64,000 nt of DNA, from NCBI GenBank assembly GCA_029215795.1, contig JARDYH010000004.1, positions 213,444,517 to 213,508,516 on the forward strand. Direction: 5' to 3'. A model generated the notes under the pieces. The model saw nothing but the letters and a program-made list of their open reading frames with translations, did not search any database and had not been told where the DNA came from. Below are positions 23,850 through 35,160 of the stretch, piece by piece; the first letter of the stretch is position 1; every line of letters starts with the position of its first letter. Both the position numbers and the translations under genes were made by a program. The stretch is from Anniella stebbinsi. Its lineage: Eukaryota > Chordata > Lepidosauria > Squamata > Anniellidae.

Positions 23850-24180
23850 ATGGATAGATGGATTTTTAAAATGTTTATCACACTTTAAAATTGACATTTC
23901 CAAAGTGAGCTGTGAACAATAAAGTCCTTTATAATGTTTTAAATACAGCGGCAGCAGAGAAACACTAAAACAGCATGGATTAACAGCTCTAGAATCAATT
24001 AAAGCTGTTGGCAAAATAAGTTTCTGCCTTATGCCTAAAGCTAATCAAGCCACATGCCAGGTGAGCAGCCCTGGGGAGAGTATTCCATGGTTGGGGGACT
24101 ACCACTGAAAAGACCCTTTCCCTTATTGCCACCCACTTGATTTCTTATGATAGGAGCACCTGGAGAATGCCCTCAGATGC
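23850..24180 (-). mobile_element. Decayed LINE 3' relic
   Basis: It contains TTTTTAAAATGTTTATCACA near its left side and GAGTATTCCATGGTTGGGGG followed by actgaaaagaccctttccct, which resembles a reverse-complemented LINE C-terminal coding end (RVFSVV..PTMEYS-like). It is old and interrupted. Confidence 0.4.
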
Positions 24181-24503
24181 AAGCCTCAACGTACATTCAC
24201 AACAGCCACAGTTTCGTGCCGCACAATCCCTCCCAATTCTTCCCAGTTACTGTTTGTATATTTGATAACTGCAGCATATTTCTTCTTACAAATGTTATCT
24301 ATGGCTGTTACTGAAAAATAAATTATGCATATGGTAGGTTGAGATAATTTAGATACACTTAGCCTGAATCTTGAGAAGGCAAATCTCATGAACTGGTACT
24401 ATTCATGACTTATCTTATTTCTTCAAAGACAATCATACATGTGTGCAAAATTACATGCATGCCGAACTTCACAACTGCATTAAATAAATCAATTACCCAA
24501 GAT

Positions 24504-24785
24504 TAGGCTGACCATACGAAAAGGAGGACAGGGCTCCTGTAACTTTAACAGTTGCAGAGAAAAGGGAATTTCAGTCGGTGTCATTTGTATGCAATTAGTT
24601 CCTGGTGAAATTCCCTCTTCATCACAACAGTTAAAGTTGCAGGGGCCCTGCTTTCTTTTGTATATGGTCACTCCAGTATAATGCCTGCAACTAATTGCAT
24701 AGAAACGACACCGGCTGAAATTCCTTTTTCTCTACAGCTGTTAAAGTTACAGGAGCCCTGTCCTCCTTTTCATATGGTCAGCCTA
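24504..24785. mobile_element. Complete palindromic hAT-like MITE with 8-bp target duplication
   Basis: It begins TAGGCTGACCATACG and ends ATATGGTCAGCCTA. The arms are inverted over most of their length (AAAAGGAGGACAGGGCTCCT against aggagccctgtcctcctttt). The 8-mer CCCAAGAT occurs directly outside both ends (24496-24503 and 24786-24793). Eight-base duplications with TAG..TG ends are characteristic of hAT elements. Half or deleted copies are at 35256-35426 and 37868-38026. It is noncoding. Confidence 0.9.
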
Positions 24786-25313
24786 CCCAAGATAGCAAGC
24801 CATGAAATTTATACCAAACAGAGAATGAATACATTTTAATATTGCAGCAGAATAGTTAGGCCAGGGGTGGACCTAACAGAAGGCCCACTCTGTGAAGAAG
24901 AAAAACAACAATCTTTCATTTGCATTGAAAGGGTCACTGCAGAAGAATCAGCCATATGATCAATATGGGACTATGAAATTGTGTGTTTGTTAGAGTGATC
25001 CCTGATTGGCATGGACAGCACATATGGCCAGTACAATCAGCATTTCCCTCACTCTAAATAAGCTTCATTTGTCCTTAATGCTGTCAGCACATAGTCAACA
25101 CTAATTGTCTCGATAGCAAAGTAGCATTGTCACCTTCAGTACATGATCCCTGATTAGAGGTGCCAGACAGTGGAGAAATGAAAGGAAACAGCAAGCAATG
25201 GTTCCAAATCAGTAACAGTGGAGAACAATGGCTGCAAATGGTTGCCAAACTGCCACAAAAAAAGACAAGATTGGGGGGGGGGGGGTCAGAAGTAGGATTC
25301 CCCCTAAAATCAC
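24786..25313. other. Intron sequence with a poly(G) run
   Basis: This contains a G-run at 25273-25285 but no recognised exon. It ends at the MITE at 25314. Confidence 0.45.
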
Positions 25314-25688
25314 TATGGCTGTTTCCACACTGGCCTTTTGTCGTGGGATGGCCCCTGGCTGGTCCCTGGGCATCGTGACTAAGCAGGCACCAGAAATGGG
25401 CACGGAGCCGTGTGGGGTGGCTCCGTGCCCACGGGGGGGGAGGGGGAGGAATTCCACCATACCCAGGATGGCGGGGGGTGGGGGGCACGGGCGGTTTGCC
25501 TACCTTTTCCACTACACGACGCTCCCTCCAGTCCCTTTAAGTAAAATAAAATAGCCGGTGCGACGTCCCGGGAGGAAGCCGGGACGTTGCACTTCCGTTT
25601 TTGGAAAGAGGGGACGATCTCGGAAGTTGGTAAGTCCAGTATTGTCCCCAGGCCCTCCCTCTACACCCTTAGGTGTAGAAAGGGCCTA
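25314..25688. mobile_element. GC-rich MITE, GGCCCTTTCTACACC family
   Basis: The left end TATGGCTGTTTCCACAC and the right end GGTGTAGAAAGGGCCTA are inverted. The interior shares TACCCAGGATGGCGGGGGGT and ggctccgtgccc (in reverse) with 47939-48429 and 53165-53642. It is strikingly GC- and CpG-rich (ACGTCCCGGGAGGAAGCCGG) compared with the AT-rich intron. Confidence 0.7.
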
Positions 25689-26404
25689 TGTTCAATTCCA
25701 GTCAGTCCTAACTACGACCACCATCAAGACCATCATCATCGCCATTATCTAAAGTAGAACCATGTTAATTAGAAATAAAGGCAGACACAACTGTATAGCT
25801 CTGATTGAACTAACAGATCTTTTTTTTAAAAAAAGTTTCATGAAATTTTACCTCATAATCAATTTTGAAAGCTTGTAAATGGTCTTTTACTTCAGAGCCA
25901 AACCATATGCTTCTCATTTGAATGCAAATTAATATCCGCAATTAAAAGGTGTCCACCTGCAGACAGCACTAAAAACATGACAGGAGATAATCCTTTCAGA
26001 ATGCCACTAGAACATCAATAAATATGTATGAGAAAATTATGATAAGGTCACTACAAGGGTTTGATAATAGAGCCATCTCCCTCTTGAGAGACTGGACAGA
26101 GAACACTCTTGGTGTTTTAACATTTAGCTCATTATCTGACAAGCTCCAATTCATGCATGCAAGACTTACAACACTGTCAGAGTGAACAACATGCTGAATA
26201 GCAACGATCCTAAATTTGGATCCACCACATGCTGACAATTGTACTGAATACACCTAAATCCATTCCAATGGTAATGTAAACATCCTTTCATTGACCAAAG
26301 CTGAAGTGAATAAGCCATGGTAGGCTGTTTTGATCATGTGAACTGGGTTACTGTCTAGAGGCTGGAGGATTGCTCTCTTAGCCATCTAAATTATGTAACC
26401 ATTT
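25689..26404. other. AT-rich intron, nothing recognised
   Basis: No exon or repeat was recognised. Short A/T homopolymer runs are at 25819-25836. Confidence 0.45.
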
Positions 26405-26760
26405 TAGAGAGTAAGCCTATGCCCACCAGACAACATCTGGGGGCAGGGCATAGGAGTCTTTGGTTTCCTGGCTCGGAGCTTGGAGTCGGGAACTGCGCTG
26501 CCGTCCCCTCCCCTCTCCCTCCCCGTCATAGCCAATGCATAAAGAACTTCTCTTTGCTTGGAGAACAGAGCAGGGAGATAGGGAAAAGGGGGCATTCCCA
26601 GGAACAGGGAGAGGAGGAGACCCAGGCAGCTGCATTATGCCATTTCCTATGGCAGCCCTAACCTCCTTCCCTCCCCCTTGGAGGTGCCACTGCTAGACGG
26701 GTGATATTACCCATTTAGCAGAAATGCAGGATGCCTAGAGCACAGAGCCTCCACTCTCCT
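26405..26760. mobile_element. Partial copy of the GCAATCCTATGG MITE family
   Basis: It contains CCTATGCCCACCAGACAACA, GGCATAGGAGTCTTTGGTTT, and then ctggctcggagcttggagtc, cgggtgatattacccatttagcaga, matching the interior of 44640-44960 and 12790-13120. The terminal repeat is only partly present. Confidence 0.55.
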
Positions 26761-27000
26761 CCCACAGTTACCTGCAAGCACCACAATGGGGACCACTTCA
26801 CTGGTTCTATTGGAGGTGCTGTCCAGACAACTGGACTGTCTTGGCAAAGGCTGAGTTGAGCCAACTGGCAGATGGAGTCCGGGGGAGAAGAGGCGAGCTG
26901 GCAAAAGCTCCCTGGGTCCACCCCACATAAATGGATTCCTCTGAAACCCCTAGTTGCAGACCCCTGACATATGGATATAAGACTGCCAGTCTGGTAGGAG

Positions 27001-27001
27001 G

Positions 27002-27049
<48 letters not shown>
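27001..27049 (+). repeat. (GA)n microsatellite
   Basis: This is a GGGA-start followed by about 20 pure GA units. Confidence 0.95.
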
Positions 27050-27052
<3 letters not shown>

Positions 27053-28943
27053 CCAGGAATTGTTGGTCCATCTCAACCAAACACCATTCATACCTATGTA
27101 TAAACAAACAAACAAAATGGTCTATTAAGGACAATTAACCAGAGGAATAATATGCATTTATTTCAGTTACGTTTACTTAAGTTTAGTTACAGTAGGCTGT
27201 AACACCCTTAATTATAACAGGGGTGAGTGGGTGGGTCTACATGTGCACACATGGGAGGTTCTTTTTTAAAAAAAAAATCAATCCAAATAACGACTGTATA
27301 AATAGAAATAGAAAATGAGAGTTTAAAATAACAGAATTAAATGTTCCCATGGGTGACAGGTTAAAGAGGTACCACATTTCCCTTCATTTCCCCCCCACAC
27401 CAAATGCTAAATCCTGATAAAAAAAATATAGAGGTTATTGATGGTTTCAAAGTTCAATAATATCTGGCTCACAATGAACATTTTTTTAGCTCAAATATGC
27501 AAATGCATTCTGAGGTGAGCTCCCTTGCCCCAGGAAAGGTCCCTCTGCTCACAATTTAAATCAAGAGCATTGCAAACTTACATCCTTATTTTGCACCTGC
27601 ATTGCCTCCTCATGTATGCCCCGGTGTAGGTCATACCTCATACATCATGTAAATATGCCCTTTACAAAAGAAATGTCTTTGAATTCACCAATGCACACAC
27701 CCTGCCCCTCCCTCTGGCCACACGTGTGACACATAAAAGAAGTGGGCAATTGGGTGTCAGCCAACTTCTGCAGAAGCAGATGGTAAAGTGGCTTGCTAAA
27801 TGGAACTGCTGGCCATCACTGCAGAATAATCAAAGGGGAAGTGGAATTCCTGTCCTTACTGAAAACCAACAGGAGGCAATGGCTGACGTAGGGGGCACCT
27901 TAGTCAACACTGTGCACACAGATGTGAGGTACTGATAGCAGCAAAGAGCAGTTAGGCAGTCAGCAACTGCATACTTATACGATGGTGACTGAGGTACTAA
28001 GTGTGCAGTTGCTGACTGGGTAAACATGCTTTCTTAGGTGTCAACAGCCAATATCCAGTTGACATCACCACCTCCATCACTACCTCCTGTAGGCTTCTGG
28101 AAAAGATGGGTATTCCCTTCCCCCTTTGATGGCTTGCAGAGATTCCAGACATTCCTGTTGACAGTCCATTTCACCAAAGGCTGTTGAATTTCTCCAGTTC
28201 AGGACTGTGATCAAAAGCTCCAAGTACTCATGGGACTTCCGCTATGGCAGATGTAGCTTCTCAAGTGCAGGAGACCTTTCCACCACTAGCTCAGTTTGTA
28301 TGCACAGGTGTATATAACCAAACAAGAGTTCAACAAGACAGCACAGACTCTTCACCGTACTATGACTTACAAAGTTGCAGTTCCCACTGGATTAAGGAGA
28401 ACGTGGAAGAGCAGTTCTATGGAAACAGCAAACTAGAGTTTATTGGCTAAATCCACAGAAGACTAAGAAGTTGAGGACGACAGAAGACCCAAAGAATTCT
28501 AGAATCTGTCCTATTATGATTCAGGACAGTCTCAATGGAACATTATTCTCCACACTATTCTGAGAAGTCTCACTGGACTTATAGCAAGATGGACATCAAT
28601 GTAAGTCTGAAGACTACCCTTCCTGCTCCCAATATTCAAGATACTCAAGTTAAGAACAACTAGGTGATGGGCTAGCAATAATGGTTGAGTTGCTGTAATC
28701 AGCTCAAGTATTCAGAGGGGCTAAAAGTAGGGGCCCTGTCTGTTATAGGGCATCCCCATCAATTGCTCACTTCCTCTCACCATGTGGGCAACTTATGAAG
28801 GCTCTTCCTCACTCCCCCCCTCTCTCTCTGCAGTATCAGATTATTTAACCAGCTTCCTGCCTGTCACCAGCCTTCCTGCTACCTAGGTATCTCCTCTGGC
28901 TATTTGCCAGTTCCTGTACCTCATTTTCTGTCACTCTCTGAGC
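27050..28943. other. Intron sequence, nothing recognised
   Basis: This contains no recognised exon, RNA or repeat family. A C-run (27390-27397) and A-runs (27268-27278) are present. Confidence 0.45.
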
Positions 28944-29353
28944 CAGGGATGGGGAAGAAATTAGTTCAGTTCACATTTTGAAATGAATTGAGGTAATTTT
29001 GCACTATCGAACCACTATATGAATCGAAATTCAAATTACTCTTCAAAATTTGCCTTTCTCCAAGTTTTGCAGCGGAGTTCTCCAATCAAAAATGCATAGA
29101 ACATGAACATATTACAGAAAAGAATGGTCAAAAAGGCATATTAGAAAAATTGTTTGCAAATATGTGCATATTAGGCAAAAATGCAAGATTTAGGAGGGAA
29201 ATGTGCACAAAAAAAAGCTTATGAATTCAGGACGAACTCTTCAGGATGGACTGAAGAAGACTGGAGAAATTCTCAAAAGTTTGAAATGAACTGAATTTAA
29301 GATTAGAAAAAGGAGAAACTGAAAGAAAAAATGGACAAATTCATCCACTCCTA
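28944..29353. mobile_element. Candidate MITE with CAGGGATGGG / CATCCACTCCTA ends
   Basis: The ends CAGGGATGGGGAAGAAAT and aattcatccactccta are weakly inverted. The interior is AT-rich and repeats the words ATATTA, GCATATTAG and TTTGAAATGAA. No target duplication is clear. Confidence 0.45.
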
Positions 29354-29384
29354 GAGGAGAAGACAAAAAACAGGAATTCTAGAA

Positions 29385-29432
29385 TTATTTATTTATTACA
29401 TTTGTATACCGCCCCATAGCTGAAGCGCTCTG
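29385..29432 (-). mobile_element. L2 3' terminal fragment
   Basis: It reads TTTATTTATTACATTTGTAT then accgccccatagctgaagcg, the reverse complement of the 3' end of the L2 copy at 3661-5430. Only about 45 bp are retained. Confidence 0.75.
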
Positions 29433-29698
29433 TGATTCATTATTGTGTCTAGTCCACCAGTACTACCAACAGCCCTATGCCAAACTGTTTACAGTAAAGG
29501 CAGACCTACTTCATCCAAAGGCAAAGTAGAATGCAATTACTTGCAACCATTGTAAGTCAAATCCTCCTAAGGTGGAAACACTTCTCAGGTCTTGCCTTAG
29601 CAATAATGTAGATCCCTGGACTATCAAAGTATTTTCATTGCTACAAATTATTTTTTCCATTAGTGCCAGTAAATTGTTTGGCACCCTCAAGGTACATA

Positions 29699-29921
29699 GG
29701 CCAGATCTACACCATGCAGGATATAGTAATATGTCAGTGGTATGAAAGTGGTATATAAAAGACAGGAGCCACACTACTGCTTTATAGCAGTATTGAAGTG
29801 CACTGACAACTGTTGGGGCCTATTAACACGGACCATATACTGCTATATCCTGCTTGGTGTGGCTCCTGCCTTTTATATACCGCTTTCATACCGCTATATC
29901 CTGCTTGGTGTAGATCTGGCC
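29699..29921. mobile_element. Palindromic MITE, GGCCAGATCTACACC family, copy 1
   Basis: The ends are perfect inverted repeats GGCCAGATCTACACC / GGTGTAGATCTGGCC. Both arms carry CAGGATATAG and GTGGTATATAAAAGACAGGA with the reverse complement on the right (cttttatataccgctttcat). The central CAACTGTTGGGGCC is unpaired. Two more copies lie at 33884-34117 and 59340-59551. Confidence 0.88.
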
Positions 29922-31378
29922 ATAGTTTCTTATCAACGTGAGCCAGCCATTTATACATATAGTTCTGGCCACACGTGTATTGTAGGAAAATGGAAAGCAC
30001 GCGCGCCCACCCACACCCTGTACAATGAATCAGTAACAACAACAAATCTCAGCCTACTACAAGACAATATATGATCAAGGGTAGCTCCTCTAGAATTATA
30101 ACATATGCTCTTTCGGGGCTACAAAATGAAGCTAGTTTTTCTTCATAAATTGATTGCATTCCCTACTTGATATCACAGTGTTTGGCCGTGTGAAAATAGC
30201 CCAACGGACAAGTGTATAGATCTTCCAAAGTATACAGAACTTCCAAAATGTATTTTGGCCCTGTGTCATGTGAACCAGGTCACTGAGTTCAATGGGGCTT
30301 ACTCTCAGGTAAGCTGGTATAGGATCGCAGCCTGGACTACCTAAATATTCAACCATGGATGCAGCATTTCTAATATTGTTTTTCTACATAAAGAAGCAAG
30401 AACTCATTTTCATCCAATAAATATATAAGAGGAAGAATATACTCAAGCAACAAGCTTCTCGCAGACTAAGCAATGGCTCATTACTTTTTAAAATATAAAC
30501 CTGGCACATTGTTTGTTTCATGCTGCAGGAGGGAGGGTAAAATCCTTGTCGCCATTAAAAAAAAGACATAATGGAAGTCTGCATAAAGACATGTTACAGT
30601 GCTGTTACAACACTGAAAACATCAACAAAATGGAATTAATTTTTTAAAAAAATCAGTAGAGAAGAAGTTTTATATCAACACAGATACACTGGAAGTGGGA
30701 GGGGGGAAGGAAGATAGGCTTGCTTGGATAGATGGCCTAAAAAATACTAAGCAATCAAACAGAGACCGAAAATGGTGCTGTCTGTCCCAGCCCTGCCTAG
30801 CCAACCAATCAGTGGAGGGGGAAAAAGAGTCTAGAAACCACGCTGATCTGTTGCAAATCAGCCAGGAACCAACCAGAAGAACTCAGTCAACCCTATGCTC
30901 ATCCTTGGGGTAGGACATGGTGCATTTCAGATACTTTGTTCTAAAACTAGTATATCCCCTTTACATTTGGTGGCAGCCCCCTTAGCTCCTGTTTTTATAA
31001 GGCTACAGGAGGGGACATGATCTGTCTAAACCTCTGGAGCTTTTGGATTTCATTAAGGGCCTCATACCTTGCACCCCCTCTCTATAATCCGAGCATTGCT
31101 ACAATGTGGCCTGTCCTTGCTACTGCAGGGATGGGAGGGGGGAAATGAGGTGCTACTCCTGCTCCCGCTGGCTCTGAAGCCCTTGTGGGTGATCCTTCCT
31201 TGCAAAGATGGAGAGCCCATGAGGGGTTCAGAGCCAGCAGGGGCAGGAGTCACTGGTGGTGGTGACGTGCCCCAAACGCTTGTCCTTTCCTTAAGGAAAG
31301 AACCAGCTGTCAAGCATTTCTCCCCTTGTCCATTTACACAAGAGTCCATTTACACCTGTATACTTGTGTAATGGGGCC
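29922..31378. other. Intron with minor repeat fragments
   Basis: At 30283-30345 the text GTTCAATGGGGCTTACTCTC then aggatcgcagcc resembles the interspersed GGGACTTACTTCTGAGTA repeat also seen at 39598-39660 and 31590-31730. The rest is unrecognised. Confidence 0.45.
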
Positions 31379-31573
31379 TTCACAGCCGACATTTACACAG
31401 TGGGGGGAATTATGTAATGTGGAGGCTCCGGATGAGAGGGAATGCCTGTCGAACACTCATTGGGCCTTGCAGGCACTAGGGAGCACCAGTCCATGAACAT
31501 GACTGAATCCAGGAGTATGAATGTAGGGGAGTCCGTTGGACACTCAGTCTCAGTCAGGCGTTCATGACATCCC
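31379..31573. mobile_element. TAGGGATG MITE, right part
   Basis: It contains ATTATGTAATGTGGAGGCTC, gtcgaacactcattgggcct and GACATCCCTA at the right end, matching 52640-52760 and 11505-11525. The left end is missing. Confidence 0.55.
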
Positions 31574-31589
31574 TAAATACTTACCTTTA

Positions 31590-31730
31590 ACTAAGTCTCA
31601 TTGAACCCAACGGGGCCTAATTCTGAGCACACATGTATAGATTGCCCTGCTAAGCTACAGTGCTATGCACCCTTGCCAGGATGTGACTTACTAGTGGGAC
31701 TTATGTCTGAGAAGACGTGGACATGATTAT
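31590..31730. repeat. Repeat with ACTAAGTCTCATTGAACCCA / ACTTACTAGTGGGACTTATG arms
   Basis: Two inverted-like parts surround AGCTACAGTGCTATGCACCC. Related words at 30283 and 39627 suggest a common interspersed element of squamates. The class is not certain. Confidence 0.45.
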
Positions 31731-31878
31731 CTTGCAAAAGGCTTATCCATGATTTGTCTACTCATTTTCTCAGGCTTGGTGTAGTCATGGGAGTAGTACT
31801 TCGTGATATCTGTCTTGAGCAGTTTCGTTGGTTGAGCTCTAGTCATTTTGAAAGAAAATAATTTCTCTCTATTTATTC

Positions 31879-32195
31879 TGTACATACGGACACATGATGT
31901 CGGCTTGTACCAGGTCAGGCTGTTTGACTCACCTAGCCAAGTATGGTCTACTCCAGCCTTCCCGAATATGGTGCCCGCCAGCCTGTGTTAGGCTGCAATA
32001 CCCAGCATGCCCCAGCCAGCCTAGCAATAGCTCTCCAGAAGTGGTAGCTCCATTCTGGTTGGTCATATGGTCTCATGCCACAACTCTTCCAACTCTACTA
32101 CTTGAATTCCTTTTAATTAAATGCTGGAGATTCAGCCTGGGATTTTCTATATGTAAAGCATGTGCTCTATGATTAGCGTAAGAGCCCACTGCCAT
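31879..32195 (-). mobile_element. tRNA-Ala-like SINE with a nested insertion
   Basis: The right part (32125-32195) is a decayed tRNA-like head: the minus strand has CTAATCATAGAGCACATGCTT, the A-box region of this family. The left part (31879-31945) is the 3' body with GTCGGCTTGTACCAGGTCAG. About 110 bp between them (31950-32060, CCAGCCTTCCCGAATATGGT then gcccgccagcctgtgttagg) resembles the CTTCCCCAACCTGGTG MITE. Confidence 0.55.
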
Positions 32196-32239
32196 GGCTC
32201 CCTATCCCAGGATTAATTTGTTTCTCTTTTTTTCTGAAC

Positions 32240-32360
32240 AGAGTAAGGTCACAAATCTATGCTTGTTTAGATTGGAAAAAGTCCTACAACTCCCAGCATT
32301 CCCCAGCCAGTAGGGTTCTTTTCTGTCTAAACATGCATAGGTTTGTGTCCTTAATCCATT
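32240..32360. mobile_element. CTACAACTCCCAGCATTCCCC MITE, second copy
   Basis: The ends ACAAATCTATGCTTGTTTAG and ctaaacatgcataggtttgtg are inverted around the same CTACAACTCCCAGCATTCCC core as 38-160. Confidence 0.7.
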
Positions 32361-32499
32361 TTCTTTAGTCCTCCTTTATAATATATAATATGTATTGAAA
32401 GGTGCTTTCAGGGTGACTCTGCAATCATAATTCATGGTTAAGTCAAAGGCTGTAGTATTGATCTATCATTATCCAATGTGTGTGTTTTTCAAAGTATGG

Positions 32500-32575
32500 C
32501 AAAATTTTGGATATGCTGGGGGTTGTAGGGCTTTTTTTCCCCTGTCAAAACATGCACAGGATTGTGCTCTATTTT
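32500..32575. mobile_element. CTACAACTCCCAGCATTCCCC MITE, partial copy
   Basis: This right part contains GCTGGGGGTTGTAGGGCTTT and ACATGCACAGGATTGTGCTC. The neighbouring sequences 32370-32475 and 32580-32705 are also similar to each other (for example TGTATTGAAAGGTGC and TAGTATTGATCTATCATTATCC against cagtattgatctattgttatcc), so the region contains a local duplication. Confidence 0.6.
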
Positions 32576-33239
32576 CTTTAGACCTTCTTAATAATGTATT
32601 ATTGAATATGTATTGAAAGGTGCCGAAACGATGACTCGGAAATCATACTTCATGATTTGGTCAAAAGTTACAGTATTGATCTATTGTTATCCGACGTTTT
32701 CCCAAAGTATGGCAAAGCTTTGGATATTCCCACCAGAATATTCAAATTAGAAGATAACAGAATGCTTTGCCGTAAATTGCAAATGACTATGCTGAAGAGT
32801 AAAAAACCAAACGAATTCTAGCAACTATGAAGTTCATATATTAACTTCTCTAGTTATGCATACAACTGAGAATCAATAGCAGATTTCTTAGTACCAAATT
32901 AGCTCCTGAGGCATTTCCATTTAGATGAAAAAGGCTGCTTTAGCCCTTTGAAAATCCCCAAGCTGAGAGAGACACAAAATGTATTAGCACCTGGTATGCT
33001 CTTAAAACTTTATTGTCCAAAAAATTGAAAACTCTTGGCAATTGTTTTAAGTGAATGTAGTTGTATCTTAATTTGTTGTAATTAGGGGGGTGTTCATTAT
33101 AACATCTCCCTTCGCTGCCCTGGGGCAACCATAAAGATTATATTTTTGATCTCAATGAGTTTCTGCCTTTGATGCTCTCTTTAAAATACCTAAGAATGTT
33201 AGACCTCCAGAAGGAAGCAAGAGCATTTGTTGGATTTAA

Positions 33240-33480
33240 TTACTGCATTGTGTGTGTGGTCTTTTAGAAGTAATTGACAGCTGATAATACCGGCGTTAAT
33301 CAAGCTGGTGCACCACAAATCCACCTTGTAATCATAAGGGGCCATGAAATTTTATATTGAGATGCATATTTTGTATCTAATTGCGCCAGAAGAGCCAGAG
33401 CAAATGATTTTTTCCTGTAGTATTATTTCCTGACCCTGTGACACGGCTGTGCGCCTTCTGTCCTCCTAGCTCACTTAAAT
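33240..33480. other. Unique stretch, candidate conserved noncoding element
   Basis: It contains TAATTGACAGCTGATAATAC, CGGCGTTAATCAAGCTGGTG and GATGCATATTTTGTATCTAA, including a TGACAG/TGATAA type word set. It has no transposon features and no long reading frame. Its complexity differs from neighbouring repeats, but conservation is untested. Confidence 0.4.
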
Positions 33481-33883
33481 GCTAACGTATAAAGAGTGAA
33501 ATAGATATATCAGAATGTTGTACCAAGTTAACGTTAGTGTTTTAAACGCTGCACACTTCACAAGAGCATCCAGATGAAATGTGAATGAATTTACTACCTC
33601 GGTCATCTTAACTGGACCTTGTATCCAAGTGGACATTATTTAAAAGTTGACTTGGAAAGCAATGCACATTCATGCAGCTAAAATCATCGGCCAAGTCATT
33701 GTCTGCACACAGAAATTTACTTGAAACAATGTATTTATTCATTATTTGTTTAGGATGATTGTGGAAAGAAGACACAATTTCTCCAACATGCCATTAAACA
33801 AATGAGGAAGGTTCACATCATCAGCAATTTGGTTTTATTGCTAGGAATACACCTTCCATTTTCACGGTTTAACCGTGACTAAA

Positions 33884-34117
33884 GGCCAGATCTACACCAA
33901 GCAGGATATAGTGGTATGAAAGTGGTATGAAAGCAGTATGTAAATGGCAGGAGCCACACCAATCAGGATATAGTGGTATATAGTACATGTGAGTGGGCCC
34001 CAACAGTTGTCAGTGCACTTCAATACCGCTATGAAGCAGTACTGTGGCTTCTGCCTTTTATATACCGCTTTCATACAGCTTTCATACCACTATATCCTGC
34101 TTGGTGTAGATCCAGCC
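33884..34117. mobile_element. Palindromic MITE, GGCCAGATCTACACC family, copy 2
   Basis: The ends are GGCCAGATCTACACC and GGTGTAGATCCAGCC. The arms carry AGCAGGATATAGTGGTATGA and the reverse complement, with the centre CCCCAACAGTTGTCAGTGCA shared with the other copies. Confidence 0.85.
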
Positions 34118-34202
34118 AAAGTTTGTGGCTGAGCCACAGCCAAGACGAGAAAGAGTGCTGGGGTAGAGCTAGCGAATATTTAGCGGAGTATGGCAGATTT
34201 AA

Positions 34203-34275
34203 TACTTGAAATACTAGACTTTTTTTAATTTATTACATTTCTATACAACCCAATAGCTGCAGCTTAGCACTTTAG
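34203..34275 (-). mobile_element. L2 3' terminal fragment, decayed
   Basis: TTTAATTTATTACATTTCTA then tacaacccaatagctgcagc parallels the reversed L2 3' end at 29385-29432, with more changes. Confidence 0.5.
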
Positions 34276-34563
34276 AGCATGAACAATATATAATCATATC
34301 ATAGCATATCTGGCAGGATCTACACTACTGCACTATTGCTTTAAAATGGTTTACAACAGTAATGACAACTGTTGGAGCTAGGGATGTGCACGGACGGCAA
34401 AAATCGGATCGGAACTTCATATTTAGGAAAATATCGGATTGGAAAAATCAGAGGTCCGTCGTATCGTATCGGGCCCAATACCAATATTAATATAGGACAT
34501 CCAATTTTTGAATCGGTTGCCATTTTGAATGCTTTTTCCCATTGCCTAGTATTGTGTTACAAA

Positions 34564-35160
34564 AATGCCTATAACTTTTTTTTATTTTTAAAGACAGAAA
34601 GATGAAACTTGGCCACATTGCAGATGGGTTAGATAGAGTTACTTCTTTGTGAGGAATTTCAGAAAGATAGCTCCAGGCATTTTGTGGCTATGACTTTTTT
34701 ACTAACGAACCAGGAATGCCTATAACTTTTTCTTATTTTTAAAGACCCTCACATGAAACTTTGCCATATTGCAGATGGTATGTTGGGATTCATGTGTGTG
34801 AAATTTCAGAACCATAGGTGCTTGCCTTGGGTGGCAATTTTTTTTAAAAAAAATGGGTAGCAGTGGGGTAAAGACAGTTATGCCTTCATTTTTTTTTTAT
34901 TTTTAAAGATCCAAACATGAAACTTGTCCACATTAGAGATACCACTTTGGTTGACATGTATGGGAAATTTCAGAAGCATAGCTTCAAGCGTGTAATGGCA
35001 AGGTATTTTGGGAGAAATGAGGAGAGAAACCCATTTAACTTTTTTATTTTTAAAGATAGAAGCATGAAACTTGCCCACATGGCAGATGGGAGTGAGGTAC
35101 TTATCTGTCAGAAATTTTAGAAAGATAGGTCCAGGCATTTTGTGGATATGAAGTTTTTAC
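34564..35160 (+). repeat. Tandem array of about four ~150-bp units
   Basis: The word TTTTTATTTTTAAAGA followed by ATGAAACTTG.CCACATTG.AGATGG recurs four times. The ATGAAACT start lies at 34602, 34753, 34917 and 35064, giving spacings of 151, 164 and 147. Each unit also contains AATTTCAGAA.GATAG.TCCAGGCATTTTGTGG in some form. The first two units share AATGCCTATAACTTTTT.  No coding frame spans the array. Confidence 0.85.

Noticed and set aside
25084..25752. Proline/glycine-rich frames at 25.1-25.7 kb
   Set aside because: They fall across a GC-rich MITE and homopolymer runs, and no domain is recognisable.
26715..27134. 139-codon minus-strand frame over the (GA)n tract
   Set aside because: Long poly(Ser-Leu) is a product of the microsatellite, and the rest is MITE sequence.
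34564..35160. Protein-coding tandem repeat
   Set aside because: Stop codons occur in every frame of each unit.
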